Source: Acetobacter suratthaniensis
Lineage (GTDB): Bacteria > Pseudomonadota > Alphaproteobacteria > Acetobacterales > Acetobacteraceae
Direction: 5' to 3'
NCBI RefSeq assembly: GCF_017377745.1
Contig: NZ_JAFVMG010000003.1
Coordinates: 146,122 to 210,121 of the forward strand
Length of the DNA stretch: 64,000 nt
Shown here piece by piece: positions 33,915 through 43,533 of this stretch. A program made the position numbers and the translations under genes. Each line of letters opens with the position of its first letter. Within the stretch, counting starts at the first letter, position 1. The notes beneath the pieces are model-generated. The model did no database searches. It saw only the letters and a list, made by a program, of their open reading frames with translations, and was not told the origin of the DNA.

Positions 33915-34029
33915 TGCAGGCGGCCCGGCGGCTGGCGGTAAGCGGGTGGACATGCCACCATGCGCGGCATGGCGGCCGTGCCGTGGGCATGGCGGGAACA
34001 AGGCACAACAGGGGCGGACAAGGGCCACA

Positions 34030-34326
34030 ATGCGTAAGACGACAACACTGGGCCTGAGCATTCTGGCCGTGGGCGGTATTCTGCTGGGCGGCTGTTCGTC
34101 CGAAATCGGGCGGTTGCCGTCTGATACGGATGTTTCGTGTCTGCGTAAGCAGATGGCCGGGCCGATGTTCCTCAGCTTTCCGCTGGCGGCCAATACCTGT
34201 CAGCGCCTGACCAATCATGGCCTTGTGCTGGGCGAAAAAAATGCCAAGCTGATCCCGCTCAACCTCAAAGGGGCGCCGGATTTGCAAAAGCTCGCACAGG
34301 AATACGGCTACAGCTACACGCCCTGA
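34030..34326 (+). CDS. Small putative lipoprotein
   Basis: 98 residues with a short basic N-terminus, a hydrophobic stretch and lipobox ILLGGC (Cys22). The mature part has two further Cys residues (VSCLRKQ and AANTCQR) that could form a disulfide. I do not recognise the family. The frame is open upstream to 33901 but the ATG at 34030 (after ACAAGGGCC) gives a proper signal peptide. It converges with the HNH gene across a strong hairpin. Confidence 0.72.
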   Translation: MRKTTTLGLSILAVGGILLGGCSSEIGRLPSDTDVSCLRKQMAGPMFLSFPLAANTCQRLTNHGLVLGEKNAKLIPLNLKGAPDLQKLAQEYGYSYTP

Positions 34327-34341
34327 GCGTAAGCTTTGATG

Positions 34342-34374
34342 CTGGGCGTGCCTTCCGTAATGGAGGCGGCCCAG
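34342..34374. terminator. Hairpin between the convergent lipoprotein and HNH genes
   Basis: CTGGGC/GCCCAG outer stem and a second stem (GCCT-CC/GGAGGC with one bulged T) with a GTAAT loop. No T-run follows. A likely terminator for one or both convergent genes. Confidence 0.5.
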
Positions 34375-34394
34375 TATGGTGGTGGCTGGTGGAA

Positions 34395-34976
34395 TCAGCT
34401 TTCGAGTTCGGTATCCCAGTAAAGATAGTCGCACCAGCTTTTATGCAGGTAGTTGGGCGGAAAGGCGCGGCCGTTTTCCTGTAGTTCCCACGAGGTTGGG
34501 CGTGCCGGAGGGCGGCGGGGGATCATGCCGATTTTCTGGGGCATGTGCGGGCCTTTGCGCAGGTTGCAGCAGCCGCAGGCCGTGACTACATTTTCCCAGC
34601 TTGTGCGCCCGCCCTTGCAGCGTGGAATAACGTGATCAAAGGTCAGTTCGGGCGTGGGGTAACGTTCGCCACAATACTGGCAGGAAAAGTTGTCACGCAG
34701 GAACACGTTGAACCGCGTAAAAGCCGGTTTGCGGGCCGCGGGAATGAAGTCTTTCAGGGCAATGACACTGGGCAGGCGGAAGGTCTGCCTTGGTGAGCGC
34801 ACCTCGACATCATATTCGTTCAGCACTGACACACGATCAAGGCACACGGCCTTTATGGCATCCTGCCACGACCACAGGGAAAGAGGAAAATAGGAGAGTG
34901 GCCTGAAGTCGGCATTGAGAACAAGGGCCGGAAAATTCAGAGTACTGCCATCCGCCAAGACGCGTCTCCCTATCAT
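34395..34976 (-). CDS. HNH endonuclease family protein
   Basis: About 193 residues of the widespread bacterial HNH family that begins with the PALVLNADFRPLSYFPLSL block. The nuclease site is CQYCGERYP, then ELTFDHVIPRCKGG (DH) and WENVVTACGCCNLRKG (N and the second zinc pair). Its cellular role is unknown; it is not beside phage or restriction genes. The start is ambiguous: ATG at 34976 was chosen, ATG at 35024 adds 16 residues, and neither has a clear ribosome binding site. It is divergent from gluQ. Confidence 0.85.
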   Translation of the reverse strand: MIGRRVLADGSTLNFPALVLNADFRPLSYFPLSLWSWQDAIKAVCLDRVSVLNEYDVEVRSPRQTFRLPSVIALKDFIPAARKPAFTRFNVFLRDNFSCQYCGERYPTPELTFDHVIPRCKGGRTSWENVVTACGCCNLRKGPHMPQKIGMIPRRPPARPTSWELQENGRAFPPNYLHKSWCDYLYWDTELES

Positions 34977-35151
34977 GCTCGGGAACGCCGCCAGAGATGG
35001 CCGTAAAACTCGGGGAACGGCCATTCAGGCGATACGTCGTCGAGATAATTACTGCTCCCAGTATTGCAGAGCTTCGGGTGTGTGGCAAGAAAGCGCAAAG
35101 AAACGGTAAGGGAATACGGTCTGTGTACTGGTATTTTTCGGCATAAAAACC

Positions 35152-36114
35152 ATGAATTTTCCATTACATTACAATGGTGTTACACAGAACGGGCCGCTTT
35201 GCGGCTGGCGTACGCGCTTTGCCCCCAGCCCCACCGGGTTTTTGCATCTGGGCCATGTGGCTGCGGCCCTGTTTGGCTGGCGCTACGCTCAGGAGGGGGG
35301 CGCGTGGCTGATCAGGCTGGAGGATATAGACCCCCAGCGGTGCAGGCCGGATTTTGCCATCAACCTGCTGGATGATCTGGCCTGGCTGGGGCTGCATTCA
35401 GCAGAGCCGGTGCTGCGCCAGTCGGAGCGGATGGCCACCTATGGGCAAACGCTGTTGCGCCTGCAGGCGCTGGATGTGCTGTATCCATGCTTTTGCACCC
35501 GTTCTGACATCCAGCGAGAACGGGCGGGCATGATGTCCGCCCCCCATACAGCTCCAGATGGGAGCGCAGTCTATCCCGGCACATGTCGTGCCCTGCCAGC
35601 CGCCGAACGCGCCCGGCGGATTGAGGCCGGGCAGCCTTACGTATTGCGGCTTGATATGGCGCGGGCCTGCGAGCACGTTCGGCAGCAAGAGGGCGCGCGA
35701 TGGCCCCTGTGCTATCACGACCTGCAGCGCGGCGCGGTAACCTGCACGCCCGAACGGTTTGGAGATGTGGTGCTGGCCCGGCGTGATGTTCCGGCATCCT
35801 ACCACCTATGTGTCAGCCATGATGATGCGGTGCAGGGCATTACACTAGTGACACGGGGGGAGGATCTGCGGCCTGCAACCGATCTGCACCGGTTATTGCA
35901 GGCCCTCATGGGCTGGTCGGTTCCGGCTTACGCTTTTCATCCTCTGTTATGCGATGCGCAGGGCCGCAGGCTGGCCAAACGGGCAGGTGCGCGATCCATC
36001 CGTTCCATGCGCGAGGAGGGGTTAAGCCCCGAGGCAGTGAAAGCTCTTGCCGGTATGGCTGATATGCTGCCCGCCGGTGCGCCGGTGGCCGGGCCTGCGT
36101 CAGAAGCGCGGTAA
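35152..36114 (+). CDS. gluQ: Glutamyl-queuosine tRNA(Asp) synthetase
   Basis: Attaches glutamate to the queuosine at position 34 of tRNA-Asp. It is a paralogue of the catalytic domain of glutamyl-tRNA synthetase without the anticodon-binding part. Visible are the class I HIGH-type motif in RFAPSPTGFLHLGHVAAALF, the LIRLEDIDPQR segment, the zinc Cys residues (YPCFCTRS, GTCRALP), and LAKRAGARSIR in place of KMSKS. The length of 320 fits. The first 15 residues are not conserved, but the ATG is the only good start. Gene order (single, after HNH) gives no extra information. Confidence 0.92.
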   Translation: MNFPLHYNGVTQNGPLCGWRTRFAPSPTGFLHLGHVAAALFGWRYAQEGGAWLIRLEDIDPQRCRPDFAINLLDDLAWLGLHSAEPVLRQSERMATYGQTLLRLQALDVLYPCFCTRSDIQRERAGMMSAPHTAPDGSAVYPGTCRALPAAERARRIEAGQPYVLRLDMARACEHVRQQEGARWPLCYHDLQRGAVTCTPERFGDVVLARRDVPASYHLCVSHDDAVQGITLVTRGEDLRPATDLHRLLQALMGWSVPAYAFHPLLCDAQGRRLAKRAGARSIRSMREEGLSPEAVKALAGMADMLPAGAPVAGPASEAR

Positions 36115-36306
36115 AAGGCGCTCAGTCAGAACGGGTTGTGGTAAAATCAGTGCGTGCGGTGGAAAAAAGCACCCAAGGGCTGAAATCGTATATTCCGCGC
36201 GCCCGCGAACATGATTAGTGTGCCGCAGTCATAACAGACCGCAGGGACAAGCCGGGAGCATGGGTGCCCGCCCCCGCGTGTCTGAAGTAAACGTGTTGGA
36301 AAGTAG

Positions 36307-37515
<1,209 letters not shown>

Positions 37516-37519
37516 GCGC

Positions 37520-38725
37520 ATGGCGCGGGTTTTCGCTGATCGTCTCAAGGGGCTACCGGCCCCTGCGACCATAGAAATGGCGGCCCGCGCCCGTGCGCTG
37601 CGTGCGCAGGGTGCGCCCGTTATTTCGCTGGCGTTGGGTGAGCCGGATTTTGCAACGCCTCCGGCGGTTGTGCAGGCCGCACATGAGGCGGCACTGGCCG
37701 GGCAGACCAAATATCCACCTGTTGATGGCACGCCCGCGCTCAAGGCGGCGGTGGCGCGCAAGTTCGCACGGGATAACGGACTGGACTACGCTCCCTCCGA
37801 GATCATGGTGTCCAACGGGGGCAAGCAGGTCATTTTCAATGCGTTCATGGCCACGCTTAATCCGGGGGATGAGGTGGTGGTGCCCGCGCCATACTGGGTC
37901 AGCTATCCGCTGATTGCCCGCATGTTTGGGGCAAAACCCGTTTTTGTACCTTGCCGGGAGGAAGACGGTTTTCGCCTGCGGGCCGATGCGCTGGCTCAGG
38001 CCATGGGGCCACGCACGCGCTGGCTGGTGCTTAACTTCCCCTCCAATCCGACCGGGGCTGTGTGTACGCAGGCTGATCTTGAGGCGATTGCCGAGGTTCT
38101 GCGCGCCTATCCCGATACGTGGATTCTGTCTGACGAGATTTACGAACATCTGGTTTTTGATGGTGCGCGCGCGCCTTCAATTGCGGCTGTCGCGCCAGAT
38201 CTGAAAGAGCGCATCATTACGCTTAACGGGGTTTCCAAAGCCTATGCCATGACCGGCTGGCGCGTGGGGTTTGCCGGAGGGCCAGCCGACCTGATTGCCG
38301 CCATGCGCGGAGTGCAGGGTAACGCGACATCGGGTATCTGCACCATTGCGCAGGCGGCTGCCGCAGCCGCGCTGGATGGCCCGGCTGATCTGGTGGCGGA
38401 TATGGTTGCGGTTTATAGCCGCAGGCGGCGCATGGTGGTGGAAGCCCTTCAGGCGGTACCGGGGCTGACCTGCGCCCTGCCTGCGGGTGCTTTTTACGCC
38501 TATCCCGGCGTGGCGGGCTGTCTGGGCCGCCGTGCGGCGGGCGGGCGATTGCTGGAGAGCGATCTCGATTTCGCGCAGGCGCTGCTGGAAGAAGAATACG
38601 TGGCCACCGTGCCGGGGAGTGCTTTTGGGGCTTCGCCCTACCTGCGGCTTTCCTGTGCGACCTCGGACGAAGCGCTGGCTGAAGCCTGTGCGCGTATCAG
38701 CCGGTTTGTCAGTGGCTTATGCTGA
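37520..38725 (+). CDS. Class I PLP aminotransferase, aspartate aminotransferase type (copy 2)
   Basis: 401 residues, clearly a paralogue of the upstream gene: LALGEPDFATPPAVVQ, NFPSNPTGAVCT, ILSDEIYEHLVFD and [17 protein letters not shown] all align. Differences around the substrate pocket (for example SNPTGAVCT against CNPTGVAYS) suggest the pair may have split substrates. It begins 4 bases after copy 1 and overlaps the DMT transporter start by 7 bases, so the three genes form an operon. The exact substrate is uncertain. Confidence 0.88.
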   Translation: MARVFADRLKGLPAPATIEMAARARALRAQGAPVISLALGEPDFATPPAVVQAAHEAALAGQTKYPPVDGTPALKAAVARKFARDNGLDYAPSEIMVSNGGKQVIFNAFMATLNPGDEVVVPAPYWVSYPLIARMFGAKPVFVPCREEDGFRLRADALAQAMGPRTRWLVLNFPSNPTGAVCTQADLEAIAEVLRAYPDTWILSDEIYEHLVFDGARAPSIAAVAPDLKERIITLNGVSKAYAMTGWRVGFAGGPADLIAAMRGVQGNATSGICTIAQAAAAAALDGPADLVADMVAVYSRRRRMVVEALQAVPGLTCALPAGAFYAYPGVAGCLGRRAAGGRLLESDLDFAQALLEEEYVATVPGSAFGASPYLRLSCATSDEALAEACARISRFVSGLC

Positions 38726-39657
38726 ATGAGGCTTCGGTGATGGAAGCCGCCCGTGCAGGGGGTAATACCCCGCGCGCACGTGGCTTTCTGCCCGAGCTGG
38801 TTCTTATTATTACGGCGGCGTTGTGGGGCGGCACCTTTCTGGTGGTGCAACTGGCAGAGCAGCATACTGGCACGCTGTTTTTTGTCGCGGCCCGCTTCCT
38901 GACAGCCGGAGGGCTGACCTGCCTGCTGTTTGCCCGTGCCCTGCCGGGGCTAAACAGGGCGGAATGTGTGGCGGGTGGGGTTATCGGCGTTGTCATGTTC
39001 GGTGCCTACACTTTGCAGACATGGGGCCTGCGCAGCATTTCCAGCAGTCAGTCCGCTTTTATTACCGGTATGTATGTGCCGGTGGTGCCGTTTGTGCAGT
39101 GGCTGTTCAGCAAGCGTGCGCCGCGTCTTGCCGGGTGGTTGGGCATAGGCTGTGCGTTCTGTGGGCTGGTGCTGCTGACAGGCTGGCGGCAGATTGTCAG
39201 CCTGCAACTGGGAGCAGGTGAAGTCGGAACCCTGATTGCCGCAGCCCTGATCGCGCTTGAAATTGTTCTGGTCGGGTATTTTGCCCGGCCCGGTCTGGAT
39301 AGTTTTCGCATGACCGTGGTGCAGCTTCTGGTTGTGGGGGTGTTGGCCCTTTGTGCAATGCCTCTTGCGCACGAGGCGGTACCGGTTTTTTCATGGGGCT
39401 GGGCGCTACCGGTGCTGGCGCTGGGTGGCTTGAGCGCTGTGATTTACACGGCCATGAACTGGGCGCAGCAGACGGTTTCCCCTACCAGAGCCACGGTTAT
39501 TTACGCGGGCGAGCCGGTCTGGGCGGGGCTTGTCGGTTGGCTGGCGGGGGAGGCCCTGCCCATGCGTGCGTTGGTCGGGGCCGGGCTGGTGGTGCTGGGC
39601 GTTCTGGTAAGCGAAGTCAGGTTGGGTAAAAAAAACGCGGGAGATAACGCGGGTTAA
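38719..39657 (+). CDS. DMT/EamA family permease
   Basis: 312 residues with ten predicted membrane helices in two EamA repeats. ELVLIITAALWGGTFLVVQ is the typical first helix, and AVIYTAMNWAQQTVSPTRA followed by a GEPVWAGLVGWLAGE segment mark the second repeat. Family members export amino acids or other metabolites. The ATG at 38719 overlaps the aminotransferase stop; ATG at 38740 is an alternative with a GAGG site. Linkage to two aminotransferases suggests export of an amino or keto acid, which is an inference. Confidence 0.82.
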   Translation: MLNEASVMEAARAGGNTPRARGFLPELVLIITAALWGGTFLVVQLAEQHTGTLFFVAARFLTAGGLTCLLFARALPGLNRAECVAGGVIGVVMFGAYTLQTWGLRSISSSQSAFITGMYVPVVPFVQWLFSKRAPRLAGWLGIGCAFCGLVLLTGWRQIVSLQLGAGEVGTLIAAALIALEIVLVGYFARPGLDSFRMTVVQLLVVGVLALCAMPLAHEAVPVFSWGWALPVLALGGLSAVIYTAMNWAQQTVSPTRATVIYAGEPVWAGLVGWLAGEALPMRALVGAGLVVLGVLVSEVRLGKKNAGDNAG

Positions 39658-39684
39658 AGTGTTGCCTGTGTGTGGTGGCGGCCT

Positions 39685-40728
39685 TTAATCGCTGGCAGGG
39701 CTCTCCTTATAAAAACATATGCCATTCAGGCGCTGTTTTTTCATCGTATAAAGACTGATATCCGCACGGTTCATCAGTATTTTTTGTGTTGCGCCGTTTT
39801 CTGGAAAAAGAGAAATGCCAATGCAGCAGCCAACGCTCAGCAGGTTGCCATCTATACGGTTAGGCTCCACGACAACGCTGTACACTTTCTCTGAAATGGC
39901 TTCGATTTCAGAAATATTTTTATAATTTGCCAGAATAATGAACTCATCCCCACCCAGTCTTCCTAGAAAATGGCTGGTGTTTTTAAAGGCGGCTCTCAGT
40001 TTCTCGCCAATGGTTGTGAGAACTTCATCGCCAGTCAGATGGCCATAATTGTCATTTATATCTTTGAAATTATTCAGATCAATGATCATGCAGGCAAAGG
40101 TTGCCTGTGTTTGTCCGTTTTTTTCAATCAGTGTTTTGAAATGGTCGTTCAGCGCATTTCTGTTGGCTAAATTTGTCAGATTGTCGGTGTAAGCGATTTT
40201 TTGCAGATAAGATAACTGTTCACGGTTTTTATAATAATCTGTCAGATAGCCTACGATGCACGACCATAGAATAATAAACGACAGGATTAAGAAAATGGAA
40301 CTCGCTCCCGCACCGTCTTTTGGTGGAGTTACGGTGTAATGGGCAAGAAAATATTTGTCTGAAATATGATAAATTGAAATGAATGTGCCAATTATTGCGC
40401 CAGCTATGTAATTTGCATATAAAAAACCAAAATCTATTATTTTTATTGCGAGATAAAAGCCGAAAACAAGAAGGGCGTAGGATAGGAGAGAGTAAAGAAG
40501 GCTGAAGTTGCTGCTTTCAGCACCAAAAATCTTGATCAGAACAATATGATGGATGATCCATACACTTGTTGCCATAAAACAGGGTATGGCTGCTTTTATA
40601 AGTTTTCTGGCTGGGCTGGTCGTTTGTATACCCCGCTCGTACAGGGCGCCGGATAAAGCCAGACAAGCAGATATAAAAGAGATTATTTCCAAGCTTGTCA
40701 TGCTTTTCAGGTTTAATGGAAAGGCCAT
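39685..40728 (-). CDS. Membrane-bound GGDEF diguanylate cyclase, A/T-rich
   Basis: 347 residues. The N-terminal half has about six membrane helices (about residues 10-160), with a GGDEF domain after it (about 175-340). The catalytic motif is LGRLGGDEFIILA (GGDEF at 259-263) with the N-terminal signature AYTDNLTNLANRNAL, so it should make c-di-GMP from two GTP. The inhibitory RxxD site that would sit just before it is absent (the residues read KNTS). No EAL domain is present. The gene uses A/T-ending codons heavily (I estimate about 40% G+C) and stands out from its G+C-rich neighbours, a sign of transfer. c-di-GMP controls cellulose synthesis in acetic acid bacteria. Confidence 0.9.
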   Translation of the reverse strand: MAFPLNLKSMTSLEIISFISACLALSGALYERGIQTTSPARKLIKAAIPCFMATSVWIIHHIVLIKIFGAESSNFSLLYSLLSYALLVFGFYLAIKIIDFGFLYANYIAGAIIGTFISIYHISDKYFLAHYTVTPPKDGAGASSIFLILSFIILWSCIVGYLTDYYKNREQLSYLQKIAYTDNLTNLANRNALNDHFKTLIEKNGQTQATFACMIIDLNNFKDINDNYGHLTGDEVLTTIGEKLRAAFKNTSHFLGRLGGDEFIILANYKNISEIEAISEKVYSVVVEPNRIDGNLLSVGCCIGISLFPENGATQKILMNRADISLYTMKKQRLNGICFYKESPASD

Positions 40729-40859
40729 ATAACAGCCTCTACCATTTTGGTGAGAATGTTTTCATCACATTTGTATATAGAGAATAATTTAAGAATGAGG
40801 GCCGGAGTTTACCCGGCGTCATTTTATGGCTGAGTGGGGTTGGCCGGGTGCTGCCGATA

Positions 40860-41900
40860 TCAGGCATGCAGCACGTTACGGGTGAACTTGTGCGCGAGTG
40901 CGGCTGAGTCCTCAAGATCGGGCATTAAACCGATCAGTTGCAGTTCATCGCAGTACTGGGCGATCTGATCGCGGAAAGCGCCGCCTGCAACCGGGCGTAT
41001 GAGCGGCTCGCTATGGAGCATGGCGCGCGCACTGTCGCTGCTCAGGGCCGGGGTGTCATCGGCAATCAGGGTGGCGACTTCATCGCGGTGGGTGTCGGCC
41101 CAGTGGGCGGCGTCCATCAGGGCCAGAACCAGTGCGGTGGCGGCTGCCGGGTCTTCGGCCAGTGCTGCGTCACTGACGCCCAGCACAAGGCTGGTGCGCT
41201 CGGCGTAATGTCCTGTGTTGCTACCGACCAGTTCGGTGAACAGATCGGGGTGTTCATGCAGAAGCTGCCAGCCAACAGGGTCGTGGGCTGCTACGGCTTC
41301 GATCTTCTGGGCCTGTGCTGCCTCGGCAATCTGGTCAACCGGCATGTCCTGCCATGTGATCCGGTTCATGGCATCCAGCCCTTTGCGGCGCATCATCACG
41401 GCAAAGAACAGCTTGTCCGCCGCATTGCGGTCGGGAATGGCCACAGTGCGGCCCATGAGCTGATCAAGCCGGGTAATGCCGCTGCTGCGCCGCACCAGCA
41501 GGCGGAAGTTGCCGGGCTGCACGCCAAGCACCAGCCGGGCGGGCAGGGTGTTGTTGAGATACTGAATCCAGATCAGGGCCGAGGCTACAGCGTAATCAAA
41601 CGCCTTGTTCTGCATTGCGTCGAGCGTTTCATGGCCGTTGGCGCTGGAGGAAACAACCTCGATATCCAGATTGTAATGGGCAAAAAAGCCCTTTTGCTGG
41701 GCGGCTGCAAAAACCGGACAATGCTCCGCTCCAGACCAGCCAAGGCGCAGTTTGCGGTAAGAACCATCCGGCTGCGCACGTGGGTGCCTGTTATGCAGGT
41801 GCGGAGCAAGAATAAGCCCTGCGGCAGTGGCGGTGCTGGCAAGAACAGCCCCGGTAAGCAGGGCGCGACGCGAGAGGGAAAAGTGACCTTGGCTACTCAT
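40860..41900 (-). CDS. Tat-exported ABC transporter substrate-binding protein (SsuA/NMT1-like)
   Basis: 346 residues. The start carries a twin-arginine signal (SLSRRALLTGAVLASTATAAG). The mature part resembles nitrate/sulfonate/taurine binding proteins: LRLGWSGAEHCPVFAAAQQKGFF then NLDIEVVSSSANGHETLDAM, and GRTVAIPDRNAADKLFF. No ABC permease or ATPase is adjacent, so this receptor is an orphan in the window. The ligand is not known; sulfonates, taurine, nitrate or thiamin precursors are the usual choices. It precedes tRNA-Asn on the other strand. Confidence 0.8.
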   Translation of the reverse strand: MSSQGHFSLSRRALLTGAVLASTATAAGLILAPHLHNRHPRAQPDGSYRKLRLGWSGAEHCPVFAAAQQKGFFAHYNLDIEVVSSSANGHETLDAMQNKAFDYAVASALIWIQYLNNTLPARLVLGVQPGNFRLLVRRSSGITRLDQLMGRTVAIPDRNAADKLFFAVMMRRKGLDAMNRITWQDMPVDQIAEAAQAQKIEAVAAHDPVGWQLLHEHPDLFTELVGSNTGHYAERTSLVLGVSDAALAEDPAAATALVLALMDAAHWADTHRDEVATLIADDTPALSSDSARAMLHSEPLIRPVAGGAFRDQIAQYCDELQLIGLMPDLEDSAALAHKFTRNVLHA

Positions 41901-41977
41901 TCTCCCTGCTTACTACGAGTCAGGCTGGCTGTCGGCGGCGAAGTCAAAAAAAAGCAAAAAAAACATCAGCAAGGGGG

Positions 41978-42006
41978 TTTACGCGTACGAAAAGGGCCGC
42001 TATACG
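41978..42006 (+). promoter_or_regulatory. Promoter of tRNA-Asn
   Basis: TTTACG and TATACG separated by 17 bases, with the -10 ending 12 bases before the tRNA. It resembles the boxes of the two tRNA-Leu promoters. Confidence 0.6.
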
Positions 42007-42018
42007 ATGCCTCGCTGA

Positions 42019-42094
42019 TCCCGAATAGCTCAGTTGGTAGAGCAAGCGACTGTTAATCGCTGGGTCGTAGGTTCGAGTCCTACTTCGGGAGCCA
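42019..42094 (+). tRNA. tRNA-Asn (anticodon GTT)
   Basis: 76 nt including encoded CCA. The acceptor stem is TCCCGAA/TTCGGGA, the anticodon arm is GCGACTGTTAATCGC with loop CTGTTAA, and the T-arm is GTAGG-TTCGAGT-CCTAC. It lies between the substrate-binding protein and ridA genes. Confidence 0.97.
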
Positions 42095-42120
42095 GCCTGA
42101 ATTTTCCTTCAAAAATTCTA

Positions 42121-42483
42121 TTATGGCGCGGCGGCAACGCCAGTCAGTTCCACCTTCCAGCGTGGGTCGGCCAGCTTGGCCTGAACCGTAGCGCGGGCAG
42201 GTTTGTTCGCACGGTCCAGCCATGCGTCCCATGCGCGGTTCATGTCCTCCATATCCGCCATGTCAGCCAGAAAAATCTGTACCGAGATCAGGCGGCTCTT
42301 GTCTGTGCCGGCTTCGGCCAGCAGGGCATCGACCTGTTGGAGGATGTCGGCCATCTGTCCCTGAGCATCAAGCTCTGGGTTATCCGCTACCTGTCCGGCA
42401 AGATGGATGAGGCCGTTATAAACAACGGCCCCCGTCAGGCGTTCTTCTGGAGCAAGGCGGGTGAGTGGTGGTGTGCTGGTCAT
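42121..42483 (-). CDS. RidA family enamine/imine deaminase
   Basis: 120 residues. Proteins of this family hydrolyse reactive enamines and imines released by PLP enzymes such as threonine dehydratase. Conserved features seen here: VVYNGLIHLAGQVAD, LADILQQVDALLAEAG-like start, NKPARATVQAKLADP with the catalytic Arg, and VELTGVAAAP with the active-site Glu. It probably forms a trimer in the cytosol. It lies 28 bases after panC on the same strand, so co-transcription is likely, which fits as both pathways touch on keto acids and PLP enzymes. Confidence 0.88.
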   Translation of the reverse strand: MTSTPPLTRLAPEERLTGAVVYNGLIHLAGQVADNPELDAQGQMADILQQVDALLAEAGTDKSRLISVQIFLADMADMEDMNRAWDAWLDRANKPARATVQAKLADPRWKVELTGVAAAP

Positions 42484-42511
42484 GAGTTTTCCTTTGTTTG
42501 GGTGAGCGTTT

Positions 42512-43360
42512 TTACGCGGTTGCTGACACGGGCATGTTATCGATCAGCCTGACATCGCCCAGTGTCGCCGCCACGAACAGGCGTGCGCCGGGTTCGGGGT
42601 GGGAAAGGGGTTGCAGTGTCTGCTGTGCGCGCAAATCCAGATAATGCACTGTAAAACCTGCGGCCTGTAATGTGGTGGCGCACTCTGCAAGGGCTGAGGC
42701 ACTCGGCTGGCCGGCCAGCAAGGCAGCCAGGCAGGTTTTGAGGGCTGCGGGTAGCAGGGCAGCCTGTTGGCGCTCGGCGGGGCTGAGCCTGCGATTGCGC
42801 GAGGACAGGGCCAGTCCATCGGCTTCGCGCACCGTGGCGACAGGCAGAATGTCCACCGGCATATCCATATCGCTCACCAGTCTGCGGATAATGCAGAGCT
42901 GCTGGTAGTCTTTTTCGCCAAAAGCTGCGATCTGTGCGCCGGTCTGGTTCAGCAGTTTGCTGACAACTGTAGCCACACCATCGAAATGGCCGGGGCGGTC
43001 GCCCCCGCACAGCATGGAATCGAGGCCCGAAACCATCACACGTGTTGCAAAACCCGGTGGGTACATTTCGTGCTCGTTGGGATTGTACAGCACGTCCACC
43101 CCGCCTGTGGCGGCCAGTAGTGCTACATCGGCTTCCACGCCGCGCGGATAGAGCTTGAAATCTTCCGGGTTGTTGAACTGGATCGGGTTGACGAAAATGG
43201 TCACGATACGCCGGGTGGCTTTGCCCTCCAGAGCGTTGACCAGCGCCAGATGTCCATCATGCAGGGCGCCCATGGTCGGCACCACGCCAATGGTTTCGCC
43301 TGCGCTGCGCCATTGTTCGACAAGGGCGCGCAGGTCTTTTCTGGTCTGGACGATATGCAT
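42512..43360 (-). CDS. panC: Pantothenate synthetase
   Basis: 282 residues. Joins pantoate and beta-alanine using ATP, giving pantothenate for coenzyme A. The HIGH-type motif is GVVPTMGALHDGHLALV, the second conserved region is RIVTIFVNPIQFNNPEDF, the ATP site FGEKDYQQLCIIRRLV, and ALSSRNRRLSPAER is the KMSKS-like loop. The ATG is at the usual place for the family. It is divergent from dnaE and probably in an operon with the RidA-like gene. Confidence 0.95.
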   Translation of the reverse strand: MHIVQTRKDLRALVEQWRSAGETIGVVPTMGALHDGHLALVNALEGKATRRIVTIFVNPIQFNNPEDFKLYPRGVEADVALLAATGGVDVLYNPNEHEMYPPGFATRVMVSGLDSMLCGGDRPGHFDGVATVVSKLLNQTGAQIAAFGEKDYQQLCIIRRLVSDMDMPVDILPVATVREADGLALSSRNRRLSPAERQQAALLPAALKTCLAALLAGQPSASALAECATTLQAAGFTVHYLDLRAQQTLQPLSHPEPGARLFVAATLGDVRLIDNMPVSATA

Positions 43361-43533
43361 GAAAAATCCTGAAGCAATGACACCAAACCGCGCAGTAGGG
43401 CGCGGGCGGGCAGTCTAGCCCTAGCCTGCTTGCAGGGCCAGCGCCGCCCCGGCTCTGGCCGGGGGGCAGGGTGGAGGGTGAATGGGCCTGTCAACGGGTG
43501 GGAAACTGGGGGCGGACTGTGCTATGCAGGGGT

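Noticed and set aside
40938..42056. Rightward frame of 372 codons opposite the substrate-binding protein
   Set aside because: Antisense, and it runs into tRNA-Asn.
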